58,353 nt of DNA, taken from NCBI GenBank assembly GCA_019247795.1, contig JAFBAK010000105.1, forward strand, positions 1 through 58,353, read 5' to 3'. Every line of letters begins with the position of its first letter. Within the stretch, counting starts at the first letter, position 1. Positions 24,256 to 32,637 of this stretch are shown here, one piece after another. The position numbers were made by a program, and so were the translations under genes. The notes below the pieces were generated by a model. That model made no database searches, was not told the origin of the DNA, and worked only from the letters and a program-made list of their open reading frames with translations. The stretch comes from Hyphomicrobiales bacterium. Its GTDB lineage: Bacteria; Pseudomonadota; Alphaproteobacteria; Rhizobiales; Beijerinckiaceae.

Positions 24256-25566
24256 TCAAACGCCCATGGTGGCGAGCATGCCTAAGGCGGCAACGCCCAT
24301 GACGGCGGTCGCGAGCCAGCCCACGACCTTGAGCGGCAGCGGAAGAGTGAAGCGGCCCATGCTCGCCCTTCGGCTGGCGAGGTGCATGATCAGCGCCATC
24401 AGCGGGGCGGCCGCGACGCCATTGATGACTGCGCTCCAGAACAGCGCCTTGAAAGGATCGATGGGCGTGAAGTTCAAGACCGCGCCGATCCCGGTCGCGA
24501 GCGCGATGGTGGCATAGAATTCAATCGCACGGCCGGGGCGACGCGCCAAACCGACGCGCCAGCCAAAGGTCTCACCCAAAGCGTAGGCGGCCGAGCCGGC
24601 AAGCACCGGAAGAGCAAGCAAACCTGTGCCGATGATGCCGAGCGCAAAGACCAGGAACACCAATGGTCCCGCGATCGGGCGCAGCGCCTCTGCAGCCTGC
24701 GAGGAGGTCTGGATATCGGTGACCCCATGGGCGTTGAGGGTCGCCGCGGTCGTGATCACGATGAACAGCGCGACGGCGTTCGACAACGCCATGCCGATAT
24801 AAGTGTCGACCCGAATGCGGTGGAACTCCGGCTCTGCCTGCTCCGGTGCGCGCTTCAAGGGTCGGGCACCATCGCTCTCCTCGATCTCCTCCACTTCCTC
24901 GGAAGCTTGCCAGAAAAAAAGATAAGGACTGATCGTGGTGCCGAGCACGGCCACCACCACCGTCAAGAACGCGACATCCAAGGTGATCTTGGGATGGACG
25001 AGGCTGTACCCCACGGTGCCCCACGGTACATCGACCACGAATGCCGTGCCGACATAGGCAAAAAGCGACAGCGTGAGCCATTTGAGCACCGATACGTAAC
25101 GGGAGTAGCGAACAAAGACCTCGAGCAAAACGGAGATCACTGCGAAGGCCGCTACATAGAGTAACGTGGGTCCGCCGACGAGGAGGTTGACGGCGGCCGC
25201 CATTGCACCGAGATCGGCTCCGATATTGATGGTGTTGGCGAGGAGAAGGAGTGAGACGAGGCTATAAAGAACGGGCTTCGAATAATGTCGCTTGATGACG
25301 CCGGCGAGCCCGTTTCCCGTCACACGTCCAACGCGCGCGCTGATCTCTTGGATGGCGCACATGAGAGGCCAGGTGAAAAGGAGGATCCAGCCGAGCTGGT
25401 AGCCGTATTGCGCGCCGGTTTGGGAATAGGTAGCGATCCCGCTTGGATCATCGTCCGAGGCCCCGGTGATCAGTCCGGGACCGAGAATTTGCAAAAGCTT
25501 GGGCGTCGGGGGCTGCTTGACGGAGCTCGTCTCGGCGCGAGCTTCCGGAAGAAGCGCTTCGCTCAT
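24256..25566 (-). CDS. Nramp-related divalent metal transporter family protein
   Basis: 436 residues with about eleven membrane segments. The opening LLQILGPGLITGASDDDPSGIATYSQTGAQYGY is the Nramp helix-1 region, but the metal-binding DPGN motif of classical Mn/Fe Nramps reads DPSG here. The helix-6 region is LGTTISPYLFFWQASEEVEE instead of the usual A/MxPH motif, with an acidic cytoplasmic insert after it (EEVEEIEESDGARPLKRAPEQ). This is the DPSG subgroup of Nramp-like proteins frequent in proteobacteria; metal specificity cannot be assumed. Neighbours are DUF3309 and the exported dioxygenase-like protein. Confidence 0.85.
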   Translation of the reverse strand: MSEALLPEARAETSSVKQPPTPKLLQILGPGLITGASDDDPSGIATYSQTGAQYGYQLGWILLFTWPLMCAIQEISARVGRVTGNGLAGVIKRHYSKPVLYSLVSLLLLANTINIGADLGAMAAAVNLLVGGPTLLYVAAFAVISVLLEVFVRYSRYVSVLKWLTLSLFAYVGTAFVVDVPWGTVGYSLVHPKITLDVAFLTVVVAVLGTTISPYLFFWQASEEVEEIEESDGARPLKRAPEQAEPEFHRIRVDTYIGMALSNAVALFIVITTAATLNAHGVTDIQTSSQAAEALRPIAGPLVFLVFALGIIGTGLLALPVLAGSAAYALGETFGWRVGLARRPGRAIEFYATIALATGIGAVLNFTPIDPFKALFWSAVINGVAAAPLMALIMHLASRRASMGRFTLPLPLKVVGWLATAVMGVAALGMLATMGV

Positions 25567-25616
25567 CGCGAAGCTCTCGCACGTGCAGCACTCTCATTTT
25601 CGAATTCGGGCATCGG

Positions 25617-25784
25617 TTAAACCGGTGAGCGGCCAAGAAGCGCCATGATGAGGATGATCACCAAGATCAGTCCCAGAATTCCTGACGGGCCATATCCCCA
25701 ACCCGAGCTGTATCCCCATCTTGGATAGGTTCCGACGCTGCCAAATAAGAGGATGATCAGAAGAATGACCAGCAAAAGGCTCAT
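25617..25784 (-). CDS. DUF3309 family small membrane protein
   Basis: 55 residues: a hydrophobic helix (SLLLVILLIILLFG), a short loop YPRWGYSSGWGYGPSG, and a second helix (ILGLILVIILIMALLG). This two-helix shape with a central WGYGPSG is the DUF3309 signature. AAAGGAGG before the ATG is a perfect ribosome site, which fixes the start at 25784, and an EcfG-like promoter (25814-25839) lies just upstream. Function unknown; members are typically stress-induced in alphaproteobacteria. Confidence 0.85.
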   Translation of the reverse strand: MSLLLVILLIILLFGSVGTYPRWGYSSGWGYGPSGILGLILVIILIMALLGRSPV

Positions 25785-26213
25785 GATCGGCCTCCTTTGT
25801 TGACCAGCTTCGATACGCAAAAGTCGCGGCTAAGTTCCGCCGCACGCCGTTGAACCAATCGGTTAGGTTTGCACCGATGACGAAGTAATTGCTAGGGCAC
25901 CCGCAAAAAGTTGCCTGGATCAGGCATGCCGGATCACTTGGCTGCGCCCGGAGATTGCGGGGGACTTCTTTCGATGGCGAGATCGTGAACTCGAGGGGAC
26001 GCGCATAACCGTAAACGCGTAAGTCATTGCGGCCCTTGCACATTGAAAAGGCTTGGAGACTTCCTCTCCTGAGCAAAAGCCGATATCCGCCACGACAGGT
26101 CTCGTCTGAGCGCGTAAAAGGATTAAGTTAATGTCGCGGCTCCGGGTGACCAGCCGCCTCGTTTCCTCTCGCCGCTCACCCGGGGCGATGCCCTGTGGTT
26201 CGGGAGGACGGAC
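25785..26213. other. intergenic region between DUF3309 and DUF2189 genes
   Basis: 429 bp, divergent promoters. It contains the EcfG-like promoter of the DUF3309 gene. Reading frames cross it on the minus strand but have no ribosome site and run antisense into the DUF2189 gene, so I do not call them. Nothing else recognised. Confidence 0.55.
25814..25839 (-). promoter_or_regulatory. EcfG-like promoter (GGAAC-N16-CGTAT)
   Basis: On the minus strand GGAAC (25839-25835), 16 bases, then CGTAT (25818-25814), 30 bp before the DUF3309 ATG. Both boxes and the spacing are identical to the two elements upstream of the 28-residue peptide and DUF1236 genes. Confidence 0.7.
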
Positions 26214-27038
26214 ATGGCGAATCTTCATGTGATTGCCGGCTCGAGCGGCACCTGGATGCGCCCCGAGATACGCAAGATCGATCTCGCCGACATCAAGGAC
26301 GCGATGGCCAAAGGCATCGACGATTTCTTGACGATGCCTTCTCACCTCGTATTCCTCGGCCTCATCTACCCCATCGTCGGTGCCTGCCTCGCCGCTACCA
26401 ACGCTCTGTTTCTCCTCTACCCGCTTGCATCGGGCTTTGCCCTCATCGGACCCTTCGCGGCGATCGGACTCTATGAGTTGAGCCGACGCCGAGAAGTCGG
26501 GATGGACGTTTCCTGGCGGCATGCTTTCGACGTCCTTGGTTCCCCGGCCATGCCCTCGATCCTTGCGCTAGGCCTTCTCCTGATGGTCATCTTCCTTTGC
26601 TGGCTTGCGACCGCGGAAGCGCTTTATATCTGGCTTTTCGGCCCGGATCCGCCCGCTTCTTATGGGCAGTTCATCGAGGAGGTGCTCACGACCCCGCACG
26701 GATGGGCGCTCATAATCCTTGGGAACGGCATCGGATTTATCTTTGCCGCGCTCGTCTTGAGCATCAGTGCCATTTCGTTTCCGCTGCTCATCGATCGTGA
26801 CGTCGGCGCCGCCGTCGCCATCCACACCTCCATTCGGGCGGTGCTCGCAAATCCGCTGATGATGGCGATTTGGGGTTTGATCGTTGCCGCGCTCCTCGTG
26901 CTCGGCACCATTCCCTTGTTCATTGGGCTGGCGGTCGTCATGCCGGTTCTCGGTCATGCCACTTGGCATCTCTACCGCAAGGTCGTGGAGCCTGCGGGCG
27001 GCGATGTTTTCGTGCGGGAAGAGAGGGTCCGAACCTGA
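26214..27038 (+). CDS. DUF2189 domain-containing integral membrane protein
   Basis: 274 residues. After a soluble start with IRKIDLADIKDAMAKGIDDFLTMPSHLVFLGLIYPIVG, the DUF2189 signature, there are about six membrane segments, e.g. LFLLYPLASGFALIGPFAAIGLYELSRRRE, LALGLLLMVIFLCWLATAEALYIWLFG and the C-terminal pair ending VVMPVLGHATWHLYRKVVEP. GGGAGG lies eight bases upstream of the ATG. It converges with the molybdenum hydroxylase operon. Function unknown; relatives are predicted inner membrane proteins. Confidence 0.85.
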   Translation: MANLHVIAGSSGTWMRPEIRKIDLADIKDAMAKGIDDFLTMPSHLVFLGLIYPIVGACLAATNALFLLYPLASGFALIGPFAAIGLYELSRRREVGMDVSWRHAFDVLGSPAMPSILALGLLLMVIFLCWLATAEALYIWLFGPDPPASYGQFIEEVLTTPHGWALIILGNGIGFIFAALVLSISAISFPLLIDRDVGAAVAIHTSIRAVLANPLMMAIWGLIVAALLVLGTIPLFIGLAVVMPVLGHATWHLYRKVVEPAGGDVFVREERVRT

Positions 27039-27070
27039 GATGCCCCCTGCGCCCCTGTAAGGAATCCTGA

Positions 27071-28345
27071 TCAGCGGTGGAAAAGCCTTCTCACGCTCGC
27101 CAGCAGGCGGTCGAGCGCCAGTCGCCAGACCATGGATCCAAGGCGCAGGCGCGCGGGCGCGATCTCGGCGCCGGCGGGCGACGCTAGCGCGGCGTCTATG
27201 TTTTGCGCGAAACTTTCGCCGATCCGGGTAACGAAATCACGCACGAGGTTCGAACGACTGAATTGGGCGAGCGGGCCGGTGAGTGAGTAGCTTAGCTCGA
27301 CATCGACGCGCGTGATCTCGACGCCGGCGGCTTCGGCTACTCGGCGAAGCCGGTATGCCACCTCGCCGGACGCGCTCGAGCCACTCCTGCGGTCACCGCC
27401 CTTGCCGGTGATCACTTGTCGGAACTCCGCAGGAAAGGTCGCGACAGTACCTTCGCCAGCGAAGCTCGCCTTGATCGGGCCCAGTGCTATTTCCATTCTT
27501 CCCGTCGCCCGGCCATCTCGAACCGGCCCGTCGATCTTCATCCCCGGCATGCATTTCGCCACGGCGTCGATATCGGCCATCAAATGCCAAACCGCATCGC
27601 GAGGATGCTCGAGCAGGAAGCTTTGGGTGAGCCGCGTCACCCCGGCCACCTCTTCGATCGCACCGACCTCGACCTTGATCCGACGGGGCTTTTTGGCAAG
27701 TTCCGTTCGCGACGATGCGATGCGGCTGGTCCTCGCCGTTTCGATTGCGTTCCGGACTCGCCCCGAGCCGGGCAGCGAAGAGGGAAGGGCGACCTCGTGC
27801 GCGGGCTCGATCTTCGAAGCCGCGGGCCCGGGTGCCGGGCCGAGTCCAGCTTCCCGAACGGTGAGCGAGGAAACATCAAGGGCAGCGCGCTCCGCCATGA
27901 CCTTCGAGATGGCGCTCACGATGCCCATATAGCCGGTGCAACGGCAGAGATTCCCGCTCATCTCGGTCCGGATTTCCGCGGCGGACAAGCCCCCTTTTCG
28001 TCGGATGAGATCGCGCGCCGCAATCAACATGCCGGGCGTGCAATAGCCGCATTGAAGCGCATGCGCTTCGCTGAATGCCTTTCGCAAACGCCCCATCAGC
28101 GCGTCGTCGTCGTATCCCTCGATCGTGCGGATGTCGGCGCCGTCGCAGGCGGCCGCGTAGGTGATGCAGGACCGTGCGATTTCGCCGTCGATCGCGACGG
28201 TGCAAGCCCCGCAAATGCCGTGCTCACATCCGATATGCGTGCCGGTCAGGAGAAGATGCTCTCTGAGGAAATCGGCGAGATGGGTGCGCGGCGTGACCTC
28301 GGCATTTACCGACTGCCCGTTCACGGTGAGCGTGATGGCGGTCAT
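27071..28345 (-). CDS. molybdenum hydroxylase 2Fe-2S subunit fused to a CoxG/SRPBCC domain
   Basis: 424 residues. Residues 1-155 are the two-cluster iron-sulfur subunit of the xanthine dehydrogenase/CO dehydrogenase family: Cys40, 45, 48 and 60 for the plant-type cluster (GCEHGICGACTV...RSC) and Cys99, 102, 134 and 136 for the second (CGYC...CRC). A linker of about 80 residues rich in Ala, Pro and Ser leads to a CoxG-like SRPBCC domain (about 238-375: FLLEHPRDAVWHLMADIDAVAKCMPGMK, MEIALGPIKASFAGEGTV). The tail has basic and hydrophobic residues that may touch the membrane. CoxG is usually a separate protein helping membrane attachment or maturation. Its ATG overlaps the stop of the FAD subunit gene. 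Confidence 0.9.
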   Translation of the reverse strand: MTAITLTVNGQSVNAEVTPRTHLADFLREHLLLTGTHIGCEHGICGACTVAIDGEIARSCITYAAACDGADIRTIEGYDDDALMGRLRKAFSEAHALQCGYCTPGMLIAARDLIRRKGGLSAAEIRTEMSGNLCRCTGYMGIVSAISKVMAERAALDVSSLTVREAGLGPAPGPAASKIEPAHEVALPSSLPGSGRVRNAIETARTSRIASSRTELAKKPRRIKVEVGAIEEVAGVTRLTQSFLLEHPRDAVWHLMADIDAVAKCMPGMKIDGPVRDGRATGRMEIALGPIKASFAGEGTVATFPAEFRQVITGKGGDRRSGSSASGEVAYRLRRVAEAAGVEITRVDVELSYSLTGPLAQFSRSNLVRDFVTRIGESFAQNIDAALASPAGAEIAPARLRLGSMVWRLALDRLLASVRRLFHR

Positions 28346-29166
28346 GAGGCCTGCGCGTTGCGGATAGCTCGCTCGAGGGCGGCCATGTGGATGTTCAGCT
28401 CATAGGCATCCCCGCCAAGCCCGGCTTGCTCGAGCTTCTCGCGCAGGCTCTCCAGGGGAGGCGGCCAGCTCGCACCGGGGGTTCGTTCGTTGCCGGCGGC
28501 GATCACGATGGGCTGGCCTTGCACTGCCCCTGCGACGAGGTGGAGGGCACGGCGATCCGCGTCGTGCACCACGACGCCGATGGCATCGGCGAATTCCCCC
28601 GACTTGCGGCAGATCTTGGCAAAGCCGGCGCGGGCGCGCTTCGAAAGCTTTGGAATGTGGATACCATCCAGGATCTCGTCCGGCTCGAGCTGCGTATCCA
28701 AGGCGCCGCGCACGAATTCGGTCAGCGTCAGGCGGCGTTGCCCGCTCAGACCGGTGAGCAGAACCTCGGCGCCAAGCGCGATGAGACAGGAGAGCCAATC
28801 GGCGGCCGGATCGGCATGTGCGAGGCTGCCGCCGACGGTGCCGCGCGTGCGCACGGCGCGATAGGCGATGCCGCGCGCGACCTCGGCGAGGAAGCCGTGC
28901 GACGGATCGGCAATGCGCTTGTCCTCGATCGCGGCATGGGTGACGCAGGCACCGAGGATCACGGCATCGTCGGTCTCCTCGATGCGGGTAAGTTCGGGAA
29001 TGCGGGTGATATCGACGAGGAGCGCCGGTTGCACGAGACGAAGATTGAGCATCGGCCCGAGCGTCTGTCCGCCCGAGATGATCTTGGCATCCGGGCTTTC
29101 GGAAAGGAGCCGCACCGCCTCACCGATCGTACGCGGTCGTTCATAATCGAAGGCGACGGGCTTCAT
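28342..29166 (-). CDS. molybdenum hydroxylase FAD-binding (medium) subunit, CoxM/CutM-like
   Basis: 274 residues. N-terminal FAD motif DAKIISGGQTLGPMLNLRLVQP and second motif RTRGTVGGSLAHADPAADW identify the medium subunit, which passes electrons from the Fe-S subunit to the acceptor. FADAIGVVV and a C-terminal CO-dehydrogenase-flavoprotein-like helical domain follow. Overlaps of four bases on both sides place it in a tight L-M-S order on the minus strand. No unusual residues seen. Confidence 0.92.
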   Translation of the reverse strand: MKPVAFDYERPRTIGEAVRLLSESPDAKIISGGQTLGPMLNLRLVQPALLVDITRIPELTRIEETDDAVILGACVTHAAIEDKRIADPSHGFLAEVARGIAYRAVRTRGTVGGSLAHADPAADWLSCLIALGAEVLLTGLSGQRRLTLTEFVRGALDTQLEPDEILDGIHIPKLSKRARAGFAKICRKSGEFADAIGVVVHDADRRALHLVAGAVQGQPIVIAAGNERTPGASWPPPLESLREKLEQAGLGGDAYELNIHMAALERAIRNAQAS

Positions 29167-31508
29167 CGGCCGCTCTGCGCCGGGCGCGCCCGCAGAATGG
29201 CTTCGACGATGCGCCTCGGCGTCAAGGGCAAGTCGAGAAGCTCGGCGCCAAGATCCTTCAGTGCATCGTTGACTGCATTCGTGATGGCAGCCGGCGGGGC
29301 GATCGCGCCGCCCTCTCCAATGCCTTTCTGCCCAAACCGCGTGTAGGGGGAGGGCGTCTCCATGTGGAAGACGCGGATTTCGGGCACCTCCGTGGGGCCC
29401 GGCAGCAGGTAGTCGGCAAGCGTCGAGCCAAGCGGCTGGCCCCGCCCGTCGAAAGGCATCTCCTCGTAAAGAGCGGTGCCGATTCCTTGCGCGGCTCCGC
29501 CAAAGATCTGTCCATCGACGATCATGGGATTCACGAGCACGCCTCCGTCCTCGACGATGACGTAATCGATGATCTCGACCTCTCCTGTTCGCGGATCGAC
29601 GGCGACGACGGCGGCATGAGACGCATAGCTGAAGGTTCCTGTGTCGCGCTTTGCCTTGTAGCCCGCTGTCACTTCGAGACCGGACGGGTCGACATCGGAG
29701 GGCAGCTCCTGCGGGCGGCGGTACCAGGTGCGCGCGATCTCGGCGACGGAGATGCGGCCCGAATTCGCGACCACATCGCCTGCTTCGAGCCGGACATCCT
29801 CAGGCTTCGCCTGAAGCAAGCTCGCGCCGATCCGTTTCAGGCGTATCGCGAGCTGATCGCAAGCGGAGGCCACCGCGCCGCCCGCGACGATCATGCAACG
29901 AGAGCCCCAAGTACCCGTCGAATAAGGTGTCTCGGCGGTGTCGCCATGCACAAGCCGGATGAGCTCATGGGGCACGCCGAGGATCTCGTGGGCGACTTGC
30001 GAGAGCGTCGTCTCATGTCCTTGGCCGTGGCTATGCGAGCCGACGCGCAGCTCGAGGCCGCCATCGGGCGTGAAGCGCGCGTGGCATTGCTCGTAACCGG
30101 GCACAAAGGGAATGCCCCAGCCCGCATAGACGCTGGTGCCGTGTCCCGCCTGCTCGGAATACATGGCGACGCCGAGGCCGACGAGGCGTCCGTCCGGCTC
30201 ACCTCGTCTTTGACGTTCGCGGATCGCCTTCAGATCGACGGCGTCAAGACAGCGACGGAGCGCTTCCGGATAGTCGCCGCTGTCGAAATGCCGCTTCGCG
30301 ACATTGTCGAACGGCATCTGCTCGGGCCTTACAAGGCTCTTGAAGCGCAACGCGCTTGCTTCGTCGCGAAGCTCCCTCGCAAGCGCATCCAACGTGACCT
30401 CGAGCGCAAAACAGACCCCGGTGCGCGCCACCCCGCGATAGGGAAGGATGGGAGGCTTGTTCGTCGCGACCGAATACGTGCGGCAACGATAGTGGGAAAA
30501 ATCATAGAGGCCGGGGAGAATGCTGCCGATCTGGCCGGCCTCGAGGCAGGCCGAGAATGGATAGGCCGAATAGGCGCCTGCATCGACGGTTGCGACGCAG
30601 TCGAGCGCCAGGAGGCGCCCCTCGTCGTCGGCATACGCCGTGAGCGCGTAATGGTGCTCGCGACAATCAGCGCCGGCGGTGAGATTCTCGCGCCGGTCCT
30701 CGAGCCAGCGAAGCGGCCGCCCAACCCTACGCGTCGCGAAGGCGAGCGCCACCTCTTCAGGCAGCAAAATGCCTTTGTAGCCGAAGCCTCCACCCACATC
30801 CGGAGCGATCACGCGCACTTGCCCCTCGTCGATGCCGAGGCATTCGGCAATGCCAGTGCGCACGATATGGGATTGCTGCGTCGAGCTCGTCACGATGAGC
30901 TGGCCGAGCCGGCTATTCCACTCGGCGATCACGCCTCGCCCCTCGATCGGGCTCATCACCTGGCGAGCGGTGCGCAACTCTCGCGTGACCGAGACCTTGG
31001 CCTTCGACTTTGCCGCATCGAAATTAGCGTCGATCTCGGTCGTGAGATAAAGGTTGTCACTCCAGTGCTCGTGAACGAGCGGCGCTCCGGCCTCGCGGCC
31101 CGCGAGCATGTCGTGGACGGCCGGCAGCTCCTCATACTCGACCTCGATCTCGGCGACCAAGTCCTCCGCCTCGGCCCGGCTCGGGGCGATGCACATCGCG
31201 ACGAGCTCGCCGACATGGCGCACCTTGCCGGTCGCGAGGATCGGTTGGACCGACGACTTGAAACCTGCAAGCGCGGTGTCGGCGCGGATCGGCGCCACCC
31301 CCGCGAGATCCTCGGCGACGAAAACGCGCGAGCGGAGGGAGTGCGGAATCGCAACTCGCTTGAGGCGCGCATGCGCGAAGCTGCTGCGCAAGAAGGCAAC
31401 CTCCAGCATGCCGGCGGGGCGAATGTCGCCGACAAAGCCGCCTCGACCGCGCATGAAGCGCTCGTCTTCCTTGCGGATCAGGCTCGCGCCAATTCCCTGT
31501 CCCGTCAT
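29163..31508 (-). CDS. molybdenum hydroxylase large (molybdopterin-cytosine-binding) subunit, form II-like
   Basis: About 781 residues from ATG at 31508 (a TTG at 31520 would add four). Typical segments: GIGASLIRKEDERFMRGRG, TGKVRHVGELVAMCIAPSRAEAED, VRVIAPDVGGGFGYKG, HSHGQGHETTLSQVAHEILG, and the catalytic Glu region FGQKGIGEGGAIAPPAAI. The active-site loop reads PYRGVART, lacking the AYxCSFR of true form I CO dehydrogenase, so oxidation of CO is unlikely and hydroxylation of an organic, perhaps N-heterocyclic, substrate is more plausible. It is first in the operon; a candidate GntR operator (31533-31551) lies about 25 bp before the start. Confidence 0.9.
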   Translation of the reverse strand: MTGQGIGASLIRKEDERFMRGRGGFVGDIRPAGMLEVAFLRSSFAHARLKRVAIPHSLRSRVFVAEDLAGVAPIRADTALAGFKSSVQPILATGKVRHVGELVAMCIAPSRAEAEDLVAEIEVEYEELPAVHDMLAGREAGAPLVHEHWSDNLYLTTEIDANFDAAKSKAKVSVTRELRTARQVMSPIEGRGVIAEWNSRLGQLIVTSSTQQSHIVRTGIAECLGIDEGQVRVIAPDVGGGFGYKGILLPEEVALAFATRRVGRPLRWLEDRRENLTAGADCREHHYALTAYADDEGRLLALDCVATVDAGAYSAYPFSACLEAGQIGSILPGLYDFSHYRCRTYSVATNKPPILPYRGVARTGVCFALEVTLDALARELRDEASALRFKSLVRPEQMPFDNVAKRHFDSGDYPEALRRCLDAVDLKAIRERQRRGEPDGRLVGLGVAMYSEQAGHGTSVYAGWGIPFVPGYEQCHARFTPDGGLELRVGSHSHGQGHETTLSQVAHEILGVPHELIRLVHGDTAETPYSTGTWGSRCMIVAGGAVASACDQLAIRLKRIGASLLQAKPEDVRLEAGDVVANSGRISVAEIARTWYRRPQELPSDVDPSGLEVTAGYKAKRDTGTFSYASHAAVVAVDPRTGEVEIIDYVIVEDGGVLVNPMIVDGQIFGGAAQGIGTALYEEMPFDGRGQPLGSTLADYLLPGPTEVPEIRVFHMETPSPYTRFGQKGIGEGGAIAPPAAITNAVNDALKDLGAELLDLPLTPRRIVEAILRARPAQSGR

Positions 31509-31532
31509 CTGCGACGCCAAACGCCCTTCAGT

Positions 31533-31551
31533 GGTTCTATTAATAGGACAA
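31533..31551 (-). promoter_or_regulatory. candidate GntR operator, site 1 (molybdenum hydroxylase operon)
   Basis: The core GTTCTATTAATAGGAC is a dyad with 7 of 8 half-site matches, immediately upstream of the large-subunit start. Read on the minus strand (TTGTCCTATTAATAGAACC) it aligns with sites at 32553-32573 and 39190-39210, with 13 positions identical in all three. The gntR gene lies adjacent. Confidence 0.62.
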
Positions 31552-31595
31552 GTGGATGCTAGCCGCAGAGTCCGGCAAAACGCAAGCGCATCGCA

Positions 31596-32357
31596 TCATC
31601 GACGCCGACGATCGATGAGCTCGATGTTGAGGCGCACGACGTCGCCCGGATAAGTGACCTCGCCGACATAGATCACGACATCATTCTCGTCGGTCACGAT
31701 GCAGCGCGCTTCGGCGGTCGGCGCGCTGATGGCGATCTCGAGATGGCGCGCGGTCTCGACGTCGGCAGCACTGATCGACAACGTTTGATGCGCTTGCGCA
31801 ATGGGAATGCCCTTCATCTCCGCCAGAACCGCGAGCGCGGGACGGGCGGCAAAGCGCTTCGGCGCGCGAGCGAATATCTCTCTCGCGACATGCACGCGCG
31901 CCAAGGCGTAAGGCTCGCTGCCGCGCTTCTGCACGCTGCGCAAATAGGCGTAGGACGGGGCGGGCCTTCCCTCATCATCACCGATCATGGGCGCGCGCGG
32001 GGCGTCGAGTGTCGGAAGGAGCTCGACGACATTGTCCCTGATCGGCTCGACCAGGCTTTCCCAATCGGTGGCGAGATGAATCCAGCGCTTGTTTTCCAGC
32101 GCTTTGGTGACGAAAGTGCCTCGACCTTGATGCGACCTCAACAGGCCCTCGCCTTGAAGAAGCTCGATCGACTGACGCACGGTGACGCGCGCCACGCCGA
32201 ATTCGCGCTCCAACTGCTCGAGCGTCGCGATCTTATCGCCGACGGCCCAGAATCCGTCCCGAATCCGCCGCCTCAGGACGGAGGCGACTTGCAGATATCG
32301 CGGCAGACGGCTGCTCGCGTCATGCCGGCTGATGGCCTTTCTCGCTCCGCTCGCCAT
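31596..32357 (-). CDS. GntR family regulator (HutC/UTRA subfamily)
   Basis: 253 residues. The N-terminal winged helix-turn-helix runs from about 15 to 85 (LPRYLQVASVLRRRIRDGFW, LEREFGVARVTVRQSIELLQGEGLLRSHQGRGTFV). The C-terminal UTRA ligand domain (about 105-245) ends with ARCIVTDENDVVIYVGEVTYPGDVVRLNIEL. It lies between the molybdenum hydroxylase operon and the divergent pxpA-F420 operon, with candidate operators on both sides of the gene. It probably senses the pathway substrate or an intermediate and represses all three transcription units; self-regulation through site 2 is possible. Confidence 0.92.
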   Translation of the reverse strand: MASGARKAISRHDASSRLPRYLQVASVLRRRIRDGFWAVGDKIATLEQLEREFGVARVTVRQSIELLQGEGLLRSHQGRGTFVTKALENKRWIHLATDWESLVEPIRDNVVELLPTLDAPRAPMIGDDEGRPAPSYAYLRSVQKRGSEPYALARVHVAREIFARAPKRFAARPALAVLAEMKGIPIAQAHQTLSISAADVETARHLEIAISAPTAEARCIVTDENDVVIYVGEVTYPGDVVRLNIELIDRRRR

Positions 32358-32552
32358 TCGTCGCTCTTGGCTCGTGCCGGTCTAAGGAAATGAAGGCAGG
32401 ACTTCGGCCATTCGGTCCTCGCCACAATCGGGACTCGTGACTCACATAAAGCCGAAGCGCTGGCAAGTTTGCCGAGCCGCAAAGGATCGCTGTGTCGCCG
32501 CGCCGATCGCGGCCGGGGGACGAGGCGCCTTGTTTCGCGCCACGTAGTATGC

Positions 32553-32573
32553 TTGTTCTATTAATAATACCAA
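32553..32573 (+). promoter_or_regulatory. candidate GntR operator, site 2 (pxpA-F420 operon / gntR)
   Basis: Core TGTTCTATTAATAATACC in the divergent region, 65 bp upstream of pxpA and about 195 bp upstream of gntR. It shares TCTATTAATA and the trailing ACCA with site 1, and the same framework with site 3. Confidence 0.62.
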
Positions 32574-32637
32574 TTCGCGTCGAATATCGGCTCCGCAGCC
32601 AGAGCCGAGAGCGGAATGGCATCACGGGAGCTCGTTC

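Noticed and set aside
25920-26522. 200-codon minus-strand frame upstream of and over the DUF2189 start
   Set aside because: Antisense to the conserved DUF2189 N-terminus and without a ribosome site.
27071-31508. CO dehydrogenase (coxSML plus coxG) assignment
   Set aside because: The large-subunit loop is PYRGVART, not AYxCSFR, and no coxD/E/F-type maturation genes are adjacent; called a form II-like hydroxylase instead.
29364-31562. 732-codon plus-strand frame opposite the molybdenum hydroxylase large subunit
   Set aside because: Shadow of a conserved gene with intact catalytic motifs; no domain recognised in the antisense product.
32358-32637. Riboswitch or RNA leader in the divergent gntR-pxpA region
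   Set aside because: No conserved riboswitch core seen; the only clear structure is the short dyad interpreted as an operator.
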